Positions 1 to 11,589 of a DNA stretch of 64,000 bases are shown piece after piece. The stretch's first letter is position 1, and each line of letters opens with the position of its first letter. The notes under the pieces were generated by a model that was not told where the DNA came from, did not search any database, and saw only the letters and a program-made list of their open reading frames with translations. Both the position numbers and the translations under genes were made by a program. The DNA is from Botryosphaeria dothidea (taxonomy: Eukaryota > Ascomycota > Dothideomycetes > Botryosphaeriales > Botryosphaeriaceae): contig WWBZ02000014.1 of the NCBI GenBank assembly GCA_011503125.2, positions 496,001 through 560,000 of the forward strand. Reading direction: 5' to 3'.

Positions 1-182
1 CCATCCTTGCCCTTCTTGGTGGTGTCGGACTGCACCGAGATGGGGTTCAGGTCGAAGAAACGGTCGCTCGGCGACTTGATGGTGCAGGGTTTGGCCTTCT
101 TTTCCTTCTTCTCGTCGGAGGCAGCATTTCCCAGCGCAGTCCAGAGAAAGGCGGCCAGCGCGCAGGCGTGTGCGAGCTTCAT
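1..182 (-). CDS. 5' end of a probable mannose-6-phosphate-receptor-like (MRH domain) sorting receptor, cut by the window edge
   Basis: About 60 codons are visible, reading leftward from an ATG at 182 to the window edge. The first ~20 residues are hydrophobic and end in Ala-Ala, like a signal peptide. A Lys/Glu-rich stretch follows, then a Cys-Thr-Ile ... Phe-Phe-Asp-Leu-Asn-Pro segment. That resembles the start of an MRH (mannose-6-phosphate receptor homology) domain, as in fungal Mrl1-type vacuolar sorting receptors. Family knowledge: these are type I membrane proteins of Golgi and endosomes that bind glycosylated hydrolases. Only the N-terminus is present, so the assignment rests on the signal peptide plus one short motif; another small secreted or ER protein remains possible. 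It is divergently transcribed from ERG24. Confidence 0.5.
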   Translation of the reverse strand, partial: MKLAHACALAAFLWTALGNAASDEKKEKKAKPCTIKSPSDRFFDLNPISVQSDTTKKGKD

Positions 183-565
183 GGTTGTTCGGTGCGGATG
201 TTGGAGAAGCTCTGGAGTGGGCTGGGTAATGTGCCTTACGTAGGCCTCACACACTACTTGACTCGTGTCATGGGCGCAGCCGACGCCGACATCCGTGCAG
301 GTGCAGGAACCGCGGCCGCCGGGTTGGCTGGAAGCGCGAGCCCACGCGTCGGGCGCCAAGCACCCGTCACGCGTCAGTGCGGTAGACAGGGCAGCTAAGC
401 TAAGCTCTGCCCGGCGCGTCCATTATGACATGACTTCGAAGCTGCAGCATCCGCGTTCCGGCCTGCCATCACCACCATAAAACCCTGTCGTGGCCCAATG
501 CCACAGCTGCAATAACTCAGCCACGCCACCTCCCCGCTCTGTTGCCTCGACGCCCTCCATCAGCC
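183..565. promoter_or_regulatory. Divergent intergenic region (receptor-like gene / ERG24)
   Basis: 383 bp separate two divergent start codons, so both promoters must lie here. I see no clear TATA box and no open frame that continues into either gene. Pyrimidine-rich sequence precedes the ERG24 ATG. Confidence 0.5.
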
Positions 566-2121
566 ATGAGCCAACTAAAGGAGAGGAAGCCCAAAGCTCA
601 GCGTCCTGCTGCGCCCTCGGGCCCCCACGAGGAAAAACATCCTATGGAGTTCGGTGGACCGTAAGCCATCCATTCCTTCCGACGGTCGTGCATGCGCTAA
701 TATGTTCGCCAAGGCTCGGTGCGATTGGTGTATCGTTCGGACTGCCCATTCTCGTCTACGTCTTCGCTTTCTTCATCAACGAAACTTCCGGATGCCCCCC
801 GCCTTCCGTCCTGCAGCCCAAGACGTTCTCGCTGGACAAGCTGAAGTATGAGGTTAGCTGGCAGGGCTTCTCAAGCCTTACCAACCTTCCTGCGTTCGGC
901 GCAACAGTTGGATACTATGTGTGGAGTCTGTTCTTGAATCGCATCCTCCCTGCTACCGAGGTTGAGGGTATTCAGCTGCGTTCGGGTGGCAGGTTGAAGT
1001 ATCGCTTCAATGGTAAGTCTGAGACATTTTTGGCTGATTCGTTTGCTGATTGAAACTCTCTAGCTTTCTCGTCTGCCCTCGTAACACTTGGTCTCCTCGC
1101 CGCCGGAACCATCGTCTATGGCGCCAAATTCCCCGTCTGGACATTCATCTGGGATAACTATGTGCCGATTCTCACGTCGAACACTATCATCTCATACGCT
1201 CTTGCTATGTTTGTCTATGTGCGTAGTTTCTCCGTCAAACCCGGAAATACGGAGAATCGCGAGCTTGCTGCAGGAGGCCACAGCGGGAACATGCTGTACG
1301 ATTGGTTCATCGGACGTGAGCTTAATCCGCGTGTCACCCTCCCCCTCTTCGGCGAGATTGATATCAAAGCCTTTATGGAGCTGCGTCCTGGAATGCTTGG
1401 CTGGATCATCCTCGATCTGGCCTTCGTCGCCCACCAGTATAACAATTACGGCAAGGTTACGGCAAGTATCCTGATCGTCACCTTCGTCCAGGGATTCTAC
1501 GTCCTCGATGCCCTCTACATGGAGCCTGCCATCCTTACTACCATGGACATTATCATGGACGGATTCGGCTTCATGCTCTCCTTCGGTGACCTCGTGTGGG
1601 TGCCTTTTGTCTTTTCCCTCCAGGCTCGCTACCTCTCCATCGACCCCAAGGTCCTTACTTGGCCTGAAGTTGGTGCCATCTTTGCAGTTCAGGGGCTCGG
1701 TTACTACATCTTCCGTTCCTCCAACAACGAGAAGAACCGATTCCGCACCAACCCCAATGACCCCAAGGTCAAGCACCTCAAGTACATGGAGACCAGCGCC
1801 GGTAGCAAGCTGCTGATTTCCGGCTGGTGGGGTACTGCAAGGCACATCAACTACCTCGGAGACTGGTTCATGTCCTGGTCTTACTGTCTGCCTACGGGCA
1901 TCGCAGGCTATGTCGTTGTCAACCACTCAAACCTGGAGGTAGTTCCTGGTGAGGCTCGCGGTTGGGGCATGCTGATCACTTACTTCTACATGATCTACTT
2001 TGCCGTCCTTCTAATCCATCGCGAGGGCAGAGACGAGGAGAAGTGCAGGAAGAAGTATGGCAAGGACTGGGATGCGTACTGCAAGAAGGTTCCATCTCGC
2101 ATTGTGCCATATGTCTACTAA
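566..2121 (+). CDS. erg24: Delta(14)-sterol reductase (ERG24 family)
   Basis: Three exons (566-660, 714-1012, 1064-2121) join in frame to 483 residues, the usual length of the family. Donors are GTAAGC and GTAAGT, acceptors AAG and TAG. The protein is rich in hydrophobic helices and carries both hallmark segments of the sterol C-14/C-24 reductase family: the GWWGTARHINYLGD block (about residue 375) and the C-terminal HREGRDEEKC ... YGKDWDAYC ... PYVY block. Family role: NADPH-dependent reduction of the C14=C15 double bond of the sterol intermediate left by lanosterol 14-demethylase, in the ER membrane, in ergosterol synthesis; it is the target of morpholine fungicides. The ATG at 566 was chosen because it precedes a short basic cytosolic tail and the first helix. 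ERG4-type C-24(28) reductases share the fold; the overall match favours ERG24. Confidence 0.9.
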
Positions 2122-2585
2122 ATGCTCGGATATGTTTGACAATCCGGGAAACATGAGCATGATTATGTATGCCCCCAAAGTACAAAATTGTAATTTAGAG
2201 AACATCTCTCAAATTAATACTCTCGAAGCGCTTCGGGTAGTCTTCGGCGACTTTCCCCTTCATCACTGAGCTCATGTGTATCCTCAATCATGAGTATTCT
2301 AGTCGTGCATACCTTGAGCCTGACACCGCTTTCGCGTGTCAGTAGCGTGTTAAATTTGGAAAAGTTGCTGGGTTTGACATGCTTTTGATTGTCTGGTGGT
2401 TAGGCTTGCGAGTGAACTCACGCATGCGGGTGCCTTCCTGCAAGCTCGAATTGAGCAGCACGCATGAGTCCGGGACGCGACCAGATACGTCATTGCTACT
2501 GCCCGCAGACTCACGCACCCACTCGCAACATGCTCTAAACAACTGCCCCTCGCCCCCCGCGTCACCCTCGCTGCTTTCTCTGACT

Positions 2586-2645
<60 letters not shown>

Positions 2646-2670
2646 CATCGCGCAGAACACCACCCATACG
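2122..2670. other. Intergenic region between ERG24 and the DUF7918-like gene
   Basis: 549 bp holding the 3' flank of ERG24 and the promoter of the next gene. The only clear feature is the CA microsatellite next to the downstream start codon. No gene seen. Confidence 0.6.
2587..2643 (+). repeat. (CA)n microsatellite, about 28 units
   Basis: An uninterrupted CA dinucleotide run of 57 bp ends 27 bp before the ATG at 2671, so it probably lies in the 5' untranslated leader or core promoter of that gene. Confidence 0.95.
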
Positions 2671-4127
2671 ATGCCGACCTACAAGAACATCACCGTCTCG
2701 CTGCGGTCCTCCGCCCACGAGACGGCCCCGCTCCTCGAGTTCCCGCCGCCCCCGCACCTGCCCGTCCCGATCGAGGACCCGGCCGACTCCACCGCGGCCG
2801 TCTACGTGCTCTCGTCACCCGGCCTCGCCTTCTGGATCGCGTACCACGTCAAGCCGCCGGTGCCGCCGGAGACGCAGTACTTTCTGTTCAAGCTGTTCAT
2901 GGACGGGCGGCACGTCGTCAGCTGGAGCGTCGGCGAGGAGGACGGGTGGAGGGGCAAGACGATGTTCGGGCTGTTTGAGAACGAGGAGTGGAAGGGGGGC
3001 GTGGAGAAGAGGGCGTTTGCGTTTGCGGCGGGGAGGGAGGAGGGGGAGGTCGATGTGAGGACGGATCATGAGAGCAGGTTCTTGGAGGTGCAGGTTTTGA
3101 GGGCGAGCGCGAGGAAGAGGGTGCAGAGGCAGACGCCGGAGCTGATGCAGACGGAGGTGGGGAAGGAGGGGGCGGGTGGGATTGAGTGAGTGTGCTCCGG
3201 GATGCTTGGGAGTGGTGATGGCGGGCTGACCGCGGCGATAGTCTCGTCAATGCTGGGTGCCTCAAGAAGGAGAATCCGAAGCGGTTCTACGCGTTCGCGC
3301 TCATTGACAGCTTGAAGAAGCCGTACGCGAAGTTTCGATACTACTACCGCACCGAGGGTAGGTTTGGGTCTGGTGGTGCAAATATGGTACCTGGCTAACC
3401 GATTGCAGAACAGCTCGCGACCCTGGGTGTTATCGTCAGGGCGCCATTGTCAGATGACGACAGCGAGGAGGGGCCGGTTATGGATAGCGGCAACGGCTTC
3501 GACGATCTAGATCTCTCCTTTCTCAGCGATACCAGTGCGGAGGGTCCTTCGGACGTTGCTGAGCCTCACGAAACTTCGGTTCTTGAAGAATCTCCATCAT
3601 CGGTAGCGCTTGAGCCTCACGCAACTCTGGTTCCCGAATCTCCGCCGTCGGTAGTACAGGAGAGGCTCAGTCTGGCCGTTTCATCAGGCTACGGCGATCC
3701 TGTCCCTGAGGCGACGAGCTATCCGACTCCCAACGAAGATGCTGCTGTTCTTCACGGGCAATTCGGCCAGTACACAGCTCCAGAGCCTCCGCGCACACCG
3801 AGTCCTTGCACGGTATCACCGCTGAAGTGGACTCCTGCGAAGGCATCGCCTTGGAGCCCTCCCAAGAGTGCGAAGATCGCAATGAGAAATTCGGGAGTGG
3901 TTCCGATGACGGTTCCGGACAGCCCGACGAGGGGTTCAGTGGCGGAGGCGGCAGCAGTCGGGGCCCTATCGGAGCAAGATTGGCTCAAGCGAACACCTAG
4001 CCCCGACCGAAGTATCTTCAGGGAGGTTGACTCGCCTGCACCAGGGGCGATTCGTCGCGGCAGGAAGTCACCTACAGGCAGACTCAAGCAGGTGCTGAAG
4101 CGGGCATTGGGGCGTGGGGATGCGTGA
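2671..4127 (+). CDS. Uncharacterised fungal protein, DUF7918-like
   Basis: Three exons (2671-3185, 3242-3357, 3409-4127) join in frame to 449 residues. Introns are GTGAGT...TAG and GTAGGT...CAG. The N-terminal ~220 residues hold an internal FLFKLFMDGRHV-like strand pattern and, across the two splice joins, a conserved-looking block ending PKRFYAFALIDSLKKPY ... FRYYYRTEEQL. This fits a family of fungal proteins of unknown function (DUF7918-like; recognised by pattern, not by search). The C-terminal half is acidic, then Ser/Pro-rich, with SP/TP sites suggesting a phosphorylated disordered tail and a basic end. No signal peptide or membrane helix. The ATG follows a CA microsatellite closely. Function unknown. 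Confidence 0.7.
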
Positions 4128-4517
4128 GGGCGATTCAGTGAAGATTCATGGGAACTGCGGGACGACGGGGAGGCTTCTATGGTTCTCGAAGGCGCTAGGG
4201 TGTTGTGGGGAAAAGGCCGAGGTGGAGCGGCGTTGGAGGCCAAAAAAGCGGAGAATGCAAGGCACGGCGCGGCGATTGGCTTCATCCTGCGACGTCACTT
4301 TGAGTTGTCAGCTGGGCAGGCCCACCTGACGAGCTCGACAATGGCTTGCGCCCGGGGAAAGCTCGAGCTGGCGGCCTGTTTCAGTCTCACCATCTCTTCT
4401 CACCCTCAGCCCTCTGTGATCGTGTTTCTGCTATTCTTTGCCTGTTTTCCATCTTTAAAGCAATATCTTTTTTGCGCGTGGTGACGCGAAATCCCCTGCT
4501 GGTACCATCTTGACGCA
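4128..4517. other. Intergenic region upstream of the glutaminase gene
   Basis: 390 bp containing a pyrimidine-rich segment (about 4,380-4,460) just before the glutaminase start, typical of a fungal promoter. No gene seen. Confidence 0.5.
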
Positions 4518-7238
4518 ATGCGGACGCCCGCAGCCGCCTATGCAGCCGCCGCGTCGCTGCTGACAGGCATCGTCGCGGCTTCGGCTTCATCTCTCACCCC
4601 GCCGGTGCTGCCGCTCACGGTGCGCACGCCGTACATGAGCACCTGGTTGAACAATGCCAGGGACGAGCCGTGGAGTAAATGGCCCATGTTTTGGACGGGC
4701 GATGAGGTATGGGATCCAGGAATCCGACGGAGCTATGCCGCGTTCCCCTTCTCCGCATGCAGCCCCCCCGGGCTTCACGCACGCTGACCACGCGACAATT
4801 CCCAACAGATCGGTTTCTCGCTGCTTGCGGCAGTTCCAGATACGCATACCGTCTACCCGTTGCTGGGCCGCCCGCACGACTCTCTGGATCCGAGCGGGCA
4901 CGGAGAGGGGTAAGCCAGCCCTATACTTCCCCCTCAGCCTTACGCGCAATCAGCTAACCAATTGGTCCCAACAGGTACAACGTCTCTCGTGCCATCTATA
5001 AGGGCTCCAAGTACGATGCCTCCACCACCAACTTGACGTATGCTATCCCTCCGCCGAGCCACGATCACGAGCCGCTCGAACTGGTGCTGTCTTTCCTCTC
5101 GCCAATCACCCCGACATCCACCCTGCGCCAGTCCATTCCTGCCTCATACGTATCGGTACATGTCAAGGGTACTTTCGACATCGATGTCTACATAGACGTG
5201 AATGGACAATGGGTCAGCGGACACCGCGACGCCCGCATTGTGTGGGACTTTTCGCATAGCGCTCTCGACGAGAAGCACCGCTTCAAGACTTTCAAGGTCA
5301 CTCGCGAGGAGGAGCTGCTCTTCACTGAGAACCGCTTTGGCGGCAACGCCCAGGCCGAATGGGGCTCGCTGTACTTCACGGCACCCTCGGTATGTTCGGG
5401 ACACCCGGCTACAAGGAAAAGAAACACTGACAGCAAGCTAGGATGTCCGCCACGAATGCGGCACGTCTGCCATCCTCCGCCAGCGCTTCTCTGCTACCGG
5501 CACCCTGGAAAATGAGGTCGATAGCGAATTCCGCAGCATCATGGACGAGGAGCCTGTTTTTGCTTTCGCCAAGTCCTTCGAGCTCTCTGGAAACAGCACT
5601 ACCAAGCCTTCCCACGCCGAAGTGGTGTTTACTCTGGCCCACATTCAGGATCCTGTCGTTCAGTTTGCCTCCGCACGGGGCCTGACGTTCATGCGTCCTC
5701 TCTGGAAGTCATGGTTCGGTGATGTTGAGGAGCTGCTCACCTACCACTACCTCGACTTCGCAAATGCAATCACTCTTGCTGCAAACTACTCGGCCCAGCT
5801 GGCTGTCGATGCCTACGAGTCTGGCTCGGACAACTACGTCGACATCGTCGCTCTCAGCGCTCGCCAGGTGATGGGCGCAACCAGCTTCTCCGGTACGCCC
5901 GAAGAGCCGCTCATCTTCCTGAAGGAGATCTCTTCCAATGGCAACTCGCAGACCGTCGACGTCATTTTCCCAGCCTGGCCCTTCTTCTTGTACACGAACC
6001 CTCGCTGGGGAGCTTGGCTGCTTGAGCCCCTCATTGAGCACATGAACAGCGGCCAGTACCCCAACGATTACTCAATGCACGACCTTGGCGCGCACTTCCC
6101 CAACTTGACCGGTCACGCTGATGGCAATGACGAGTACATGCCCGTTGAGGAGTGTGGGGACATGCTGATCATGGGACTGTCCCTGGTTAACTCGCTCACT
6201 TACGGAAGCGGTGCTTCGTCCCAGTCTGTCTGGTCCACTATGGGCAACTCCCACTGGGACGAGGAGGCACTGAACCCGTTCGCTCTCACCACAAGTGCGT
6301 TCAATGGCATTGAGCACATCGACAACACTTGGGGCGGTAGCACCAAGGGTGGCAAGCAGGCCCAGAAGTGGCTCAGCAAGAGCTACAACCTGTGGAAGCA
6401 GTGGAGTGGCTACTTGGTTGAGTTCAGCTTGGAACCGCACAACCAGCTTTCTACCGATGACTTTGCTGGCTGGCTTGCTCTGCACAGCAACCTCGCTCTG
6501 AAGGGTATCGTCGGCATCAAGGCCATGAGTGAGCTCGCTGCCACTCTAGGCTACGACGCAGACGTCAAGTATTACCAGAACGTCTCCGACGTGTACATCG
6601 ACAAGTGGCAAGAGTTCGCCATCTCGCGCGACGGCTCTCACGCCAAGCTCGCCTACGACTGGTACGGCAGCTGGACCACCATCTACTCCCTCTACGCCGA
6701 CGCCCTGCTCTGCTTCCACCCCACCATCACCAACACCAGCAGCTCCACCGTCATCCCCAACGCCGAGGACCCCGTCGTCCCCCAGCAGAAGGGCGGCTCG
6801 CAAGCGCCCCTCCAGCCCAGCCCGGACAAGCACCACCGCGACCACGAGCTGCCCGGCTCGCGCAAGCCCATCACCAAGGACTTCATCCCGCACCACATCT
6901 ACGAGATCCAGTCGCGCTGGTACGGCGACGTGATGCAGAAGTACGGCCTGCCGCTCGACTCGCGCCACCTGTACACCAAGTCGGACTGGGAGTTCGAGGC
7001 GGCCGCCGTCACGAGCGAGAAGGTGCGCGGCGACATTTTGGACCGGGTCGCCACCTGGCTGAACGACACGGTGACGGATCGCCCGTTCACGGATCTGTAC
7101 GAGACGGAGGGCGAGGGTGGCTTCCCCAATCCGTTTTTCTTTGCTAGGCCTGTCGTTGGTGGGCATTTTGCGTTCCTTGCGCTCGAGAGGGCGTGTGGGG
7201 GGAATGGGATGAAGCCCTTTAGGGCTTGGGAGGAGTGA
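4518..7238 (+). CDS. gtaA: Secreted glutaminase A family protein (DUF5127/DUF4965/DUF1793)
   Basis: Four exons (4518-4706, 4809-4909, 4975-5389, 5442-7238) join in frame to 833 residues. A ~24-residue Ala-rich signal peptide precedes PLTVRTPYMSTWL and WPMFWTG, characteristic of the N-terminal domain of GtaA-type glutaminases. Later blocks include RHECGTSAILRQRF, DFANAITLAANYSAQLA, VDVIFPAWPFFLYTNP, the MPVEECGDML acidic segment and DDFAGWLALHSNLALKGI of the helical C-terminal domain. Family role: extracellular hydrolysis of L-glutamine to glutamate and ammonia. A Pro/His-rich insert (about residues 690-735) sits within the last domain and makes the protein longer than the ~690-residue Aspergillus enzyme. 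Several N-glycosylation sequons are present. Activity is inferred from family only. Confidence 0.85.
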
Positions 7239-7645
7239 GGTTCTGGAAGAGGACTATAGGGGGTAGAGTGTTTGGGCAGAGAATTTTGGTAGAAAGGTAG
7301 GGCGGGTCGAGTGGTTTGGCTCGGGCCCTGGATGGGTGGATTACTTGATGCGTCACGCTTGGATTGATATGCTTGGGTAGAGGGATTGATGAGCGTTAAG
7401 ATTAGCTTTAGGTATCTAACGCAGAGCGTTTTTGTCTCATTTATGGTCATTTGTTGTATTCGTTCAATGCGTGCTACACTGAGAAATGAAGTGGACGCTG
7501 ACTGCTTACGTTCAACAAGCGCACCAACATTATAATAATTCAAGACCAAAGATCCGTCCCCTCGGCTCATATTCGGAAAATCAGTAAGTATACAACTACT
7601 CTCAAAACAAATTCGAAATCAACGAACCATAGCTCAATTCATGCA
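7239..7645. other. Convergent intergenic region
   Basis: 407 bp between two converging 3' ends (glutaminase and Clr5-ankyrin genes). AT-rich toward the middle; expected to hold both polyadenylation regions. No gene seen. Confidence 0.6.
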
Positions 7646-10600
7646 TCAGATAACTTCACTTCCTTCCGAATCGGTCTCGGTGTACTCTTCGTTGTCCTCA
7701 CTATTGTATAATTCGCCCCAATCTTCTTCCGAATCAGGGTTCCATTCATCAGCGAGCTCCTCCAGACATTCCGGGACTTTCATTGGCGTAGTCACAAGGG
7801 CATTCCATTCCTTCAGACGAGACTTAAGCAAAGCGATGACGGCGTAATATCCCTCTCTTGCGGCCAGTCGAAAGACCCTTTCGCAATGGCCTGAGTTTGG
7901 TAGGTCGAATCTTGCGCCAGCGTTGAAGAAGAGTTGGACCATGTCTATGCGTCCGCGTTCTGCAGCGCCTTCCAGCGCGGTTCTTCCAGAATAATGCGCA
8001 CCGGGTGCGTTCACATCCGCTTCACGCTTGAGAAGCAAGAGCGCCAATGGGATGTTTCCGGTGACTGCTGCAAGTTGCAGTGCTGTCGCACCTCTAAACT
8101 TCGCAGGAGGTGCATTGACGTCTGCGCCATGGTCAAGGAGCAGTTGAACAATAGTTGAGTCTTCGCTCTCCGTTGCCGCTTGCAAAGCTGTCCTCCCGTA
8201 GATGCCTTTTGCAGGGCTGTTGACATCGGCCTTGTAATCTAGAAGAAGCTTTACAATCTCCTTGTTCGTGTAACAGGCTTCTTGCAGCACTGTATTTTGA
8301 TGCTGATATGCGCATGGGGCTTCTGTGTAGTGATACGGGTACTGGACAGTTCTGGCATTTACGTTCGCTCCTTCTTCCAGCAAAAGTCGTACAATTTCTA
8401 CGTTTTCTCTTTCCACTGCTGTGAAGAGAGCTGGGCTTGTCCGAAGATAGGGCTGTTGTACTTTTCGCTCCTTATCTTGAAAAATTGGTCGGCGATGATC
8501 ATGCTTCTTCAGCCACGCCAAGCAAAGACCCTCCAAGCCTGTACCAGCTTTCACAAGCTTTGAAACAACGTGTAGGTTGCCTCTGTAGATCGCTTCATTT
8601 AAGGCCCATTTGCCATTGTTGCATATCTTGGAAGACGACCGACCGTGGCGTCGATCGACTACCATCTTCTGTACAACAGTTTCTACCAGAGTTTCCTGCA
8701 CGTCGAAATTGCCTTCAGAAACAGCCATACATAGTGCTGCAGGGTCGTAGAGATTGGCTCCGAGTTGTATGCAGATGCAAACTATGCGGGCATCGTTTGA
8801 CAATATGGCTCCTGTCAAGACGCTTTGGCAATGCGGGCTGTTCAAGGTGGCTCCGTAGGAAATTAAGGTGTTGAAGGTTATCAGATCCGTGTTCAATGCT
8901 GCAAAGAACAGTGGAGTCCTCCTAATGGAGCCACAACCCTTTTCGATAATTGAAAGAATTGAGTTCGCATCGGCGCCCGCCTCCAGGGACCTTGCTACAA
9001 GATCGGTCTGCCCCGATCTTGCTGCCTCCACAAGTGTCCTCGAGTATCCATCGTGATCTCTCATAAATTTGGCCCCATACCGCAACAACAGCTCAATCAT
9101 CTCGCGGTCACCACGACAGACCGCGCAATCAAGAGCGCTGACATCGACGTGATCGTTCACCTTTGCTCCGGCATCTAAGAGTAGTTGTACAAGTTTTTTG
9201 TGGCCACTTTCGACAGCTGATTGAAGGGCAGTCCTTCTGACATGGAATTCTATGGCTTCATCTTTGAAGGGCCAGTAAGATGGACATAAATAGGGGTAAG
9301 TCGCGAGCGCGTTGACGTTAGCCCCCATCTCCAAGAGGACACTTATCAGGTCGAGAGAAGCCTCGGTGTCGACGTCATCGAGACCTGCCGAGCGCATAGC
9401 CGCCTGCAATGGGGTGATTGTGGGAAAAAATTCTGGCTCTCTTGCAAGCTGGACTGGTTCAATAAGAGCGTCTCTTTCAATCAGAAATTTTGCCATGGCC
9501 ACCTGTCCTGCCGCACAAGCCACAGTCAGCGCAGTAAGCCCGTCCCGTAGAGCATTTATGTTTTCTCCAGCGTTCAGAAGAACATCAGCCGAGTCTATGT
9601 CACCAACTATTGCCGCGAAATGCAAGGCAGGTGGGTTTCCAGGTTGTGCTCCGCAATCCAATAGGAGGCGTGTCATCGACACACCATTCAGAGCAGAGTA
9701 TTGCAGGGCAGACCAATGGAGATTGTTTGGTTTGCGCCGATAGTTCGGGTCCGCGTTGAGCTTCAGAAGAAGTCGAGCCATTTCGAGATCTTTTTTCTTG
9801 AAAGCAGTTTGGAGGGGCATCGTACTTCCCGGAAACGTTGGATGGAGGTGTGCGGCTTTATTGACATCAGCACCATACTTGCACAGCAGCTCCACGCACT
9901 GTAAACTTCCTCCCCAGACAGCGATGTTAACTGCAGCCGGTCGAAGTTTGCTACCACTTTTCAAAATGGCCTCCGCAGCTCTATGGTTGCCCTTTTCGAG
10001 AAAAGCTTCCAGCAACTCTTCAAAGAACGCTTCCCCAGTCTCCCCTTTGATTTGAAGCGCTGCATTAAGAATGCGTAGGTTCTCGTGCATACCGAGCCAG
10101 GATGCCAGGTCCTTCGTCAAGACTTCTGGATCATGGTGGTTTGAGATGAGGTTTATTGCCTCCTTTAAAACCATTGCCGTAGATCGAGGATCATTTTGAG
10201 CAATGCCAAAGTTCTCAAAGGATGACAAACAGGCGGTACCTATCGCTTGCTCGATTATATCCCAAGATTTTCTGTTGTAGAACCCCGTTCCTTGTGTCTT
10301 CATCTGTTCAGGGAGGCTGAACAAGGTGTCCATAGATTGTATGAGGCGGACTATTGTACGTCAGCAATATTTCTGGGAAAGAGGCTAGAATACACTTACA
10401 GTTTTCTGCCAGAGTCTCTCTGAACCGCTGATAAGGCAACTCCAAAAGTTTGGGCCAGAGAAAGAACTCCTGTGCTGTCTTGAATGGTGGGGGAGGTGAC
10501 GAACGGCAAAGTCCAGCATAGTCTTGGGTAAGGGCCTGAAATTTGGTGATGCTTTCCGGCACATGGGTCTGGCTCCCCACATCATTTGCAGTAGATATGG

Positions 10601-11118
10601 TTGGGCTGCGGAGGCTGAAGCCCGAGGGCATAATCGGGCTTGTTTCTGCGAAAGTAAGTATGCGGGGATCTTTAAAGTCTTCGAGACTGGGGTTCATACC
10701 TCGGAATATTAAAGCCTCGATTGTAGAAATGTTGTAACGCGAAGTTTCCTTCCGCACTTTCTTACTTGGGAGTAATGTGTCATCGACGTACACATCGGTT
10801 TCTTTGCCCTCTCTTTTCCGTTTCTCGACTTTCCACTTGACGGTCTTCCAATCCTGCTCTGCCTTGCGCTTTCGGAGGTTCTTGCGAAGTTTCCACTTTT
10901 TGAATCGTGCTTCATACTGAGATTTCCTACAAACAGCTTTGAGCTTTTTTATTTTCATCCCGGAGTAGCCAGGACACTTACGTCGCGTGAAACCCGTGGG
11001 AAGTTTTCATGCCATCGATGATGTCGGTCAACGACTTGTTTTGGTCGATGTAAAGGCTTGTTATCTCATCTCTCATACCTTCCCAATCAAGGGCCACGCC
11101 TTTCGATGAAGACGCCAT
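7646..11118 (-). CDS. Clr5-domain ankyrin-repeat protein
   Basis: Three exons on the minus strand (11118-10982, 10926-10400, 10350-7646) join in frame to 1,122 residues. The joined N-terminus reads WEGMRDEITSLYIDQNKSL ... GFHATKSQYEARFKKW, a clear Clr5 domain, a fungus-specific helix-turn-helix-like module often found at protein N-termini. A very basic stretch (RKNLRKRKAEQDWKTVKW) and KKVRK follow and could be nuclear localisation signals. From about residue 360 to 1060 there are at least fifteen ankyrin repeats (consensus G-TALQAA...LLL--GADVN), then an acidic Ser/Glu/Asp tail. Introns are GTAAGT...TAG. Ankyrin arrays mediate protein contacts; Clr5 was named from a fission-yeast silencing factor. 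No enzyme domain is present, and the partner and role are unknown. Confidence 0.85.
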
Positions 11119-11589
11119 AGCGTCGGAGAGGGTGAGTGGGCAGAAGAATTGAGAGTCCCACGAGTGTCTACGGATGTGGTAAATGAGGAGCTTTTATGGT
11201 GTCCCAGCAAGGCTGCGCCCATTGCTCACAGGCGGGGTTGTTGCGTCGTGTCCATGATCGATTGGTCATTAAACGCCACATGCAAGGCCATACTGTCTGC
11301 CTTGTCTGCCTTGCGTGAGGGGAGCTGTTTCTGGTGTCACACAACGTCAGCCTCGCTCATCGATAAGCAAGTGTAATTATGTTCTCTCCACCTATCCACT
11401 ATTGTCAAATTTAGACAGGCTCCCGTTGACAAGGCTGACAGATCATATGCGCTCTTTTTTTTTTTTCGCCAGCTGTTGTTGCTCCATAGCTAGGTCTTCA
11501 CCACGAATAATATCTTGAAGCCTTTGAAATGCAAAGGAAATAGGGTATCTTTTAAAAATTCTGAGTGATGATGCTTCAACCCCCCTCCC
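11119..11589. other. Intergenic region upstream of the Clr5-ankyrin gene
   Basis: 471 bp between the Clr5 gene start and the 3' end of the DUF2985 gene, both on the minus strand. Contains a short poly(T) run near 11,457-11,466. No gene seen. Confidence 0.55.

Noticed and set aside
1192..1926. 244-codon minus-strand frame inside ERG24
   Set aside because: Antisense shadow of the conserved ERG24 coding sequence.
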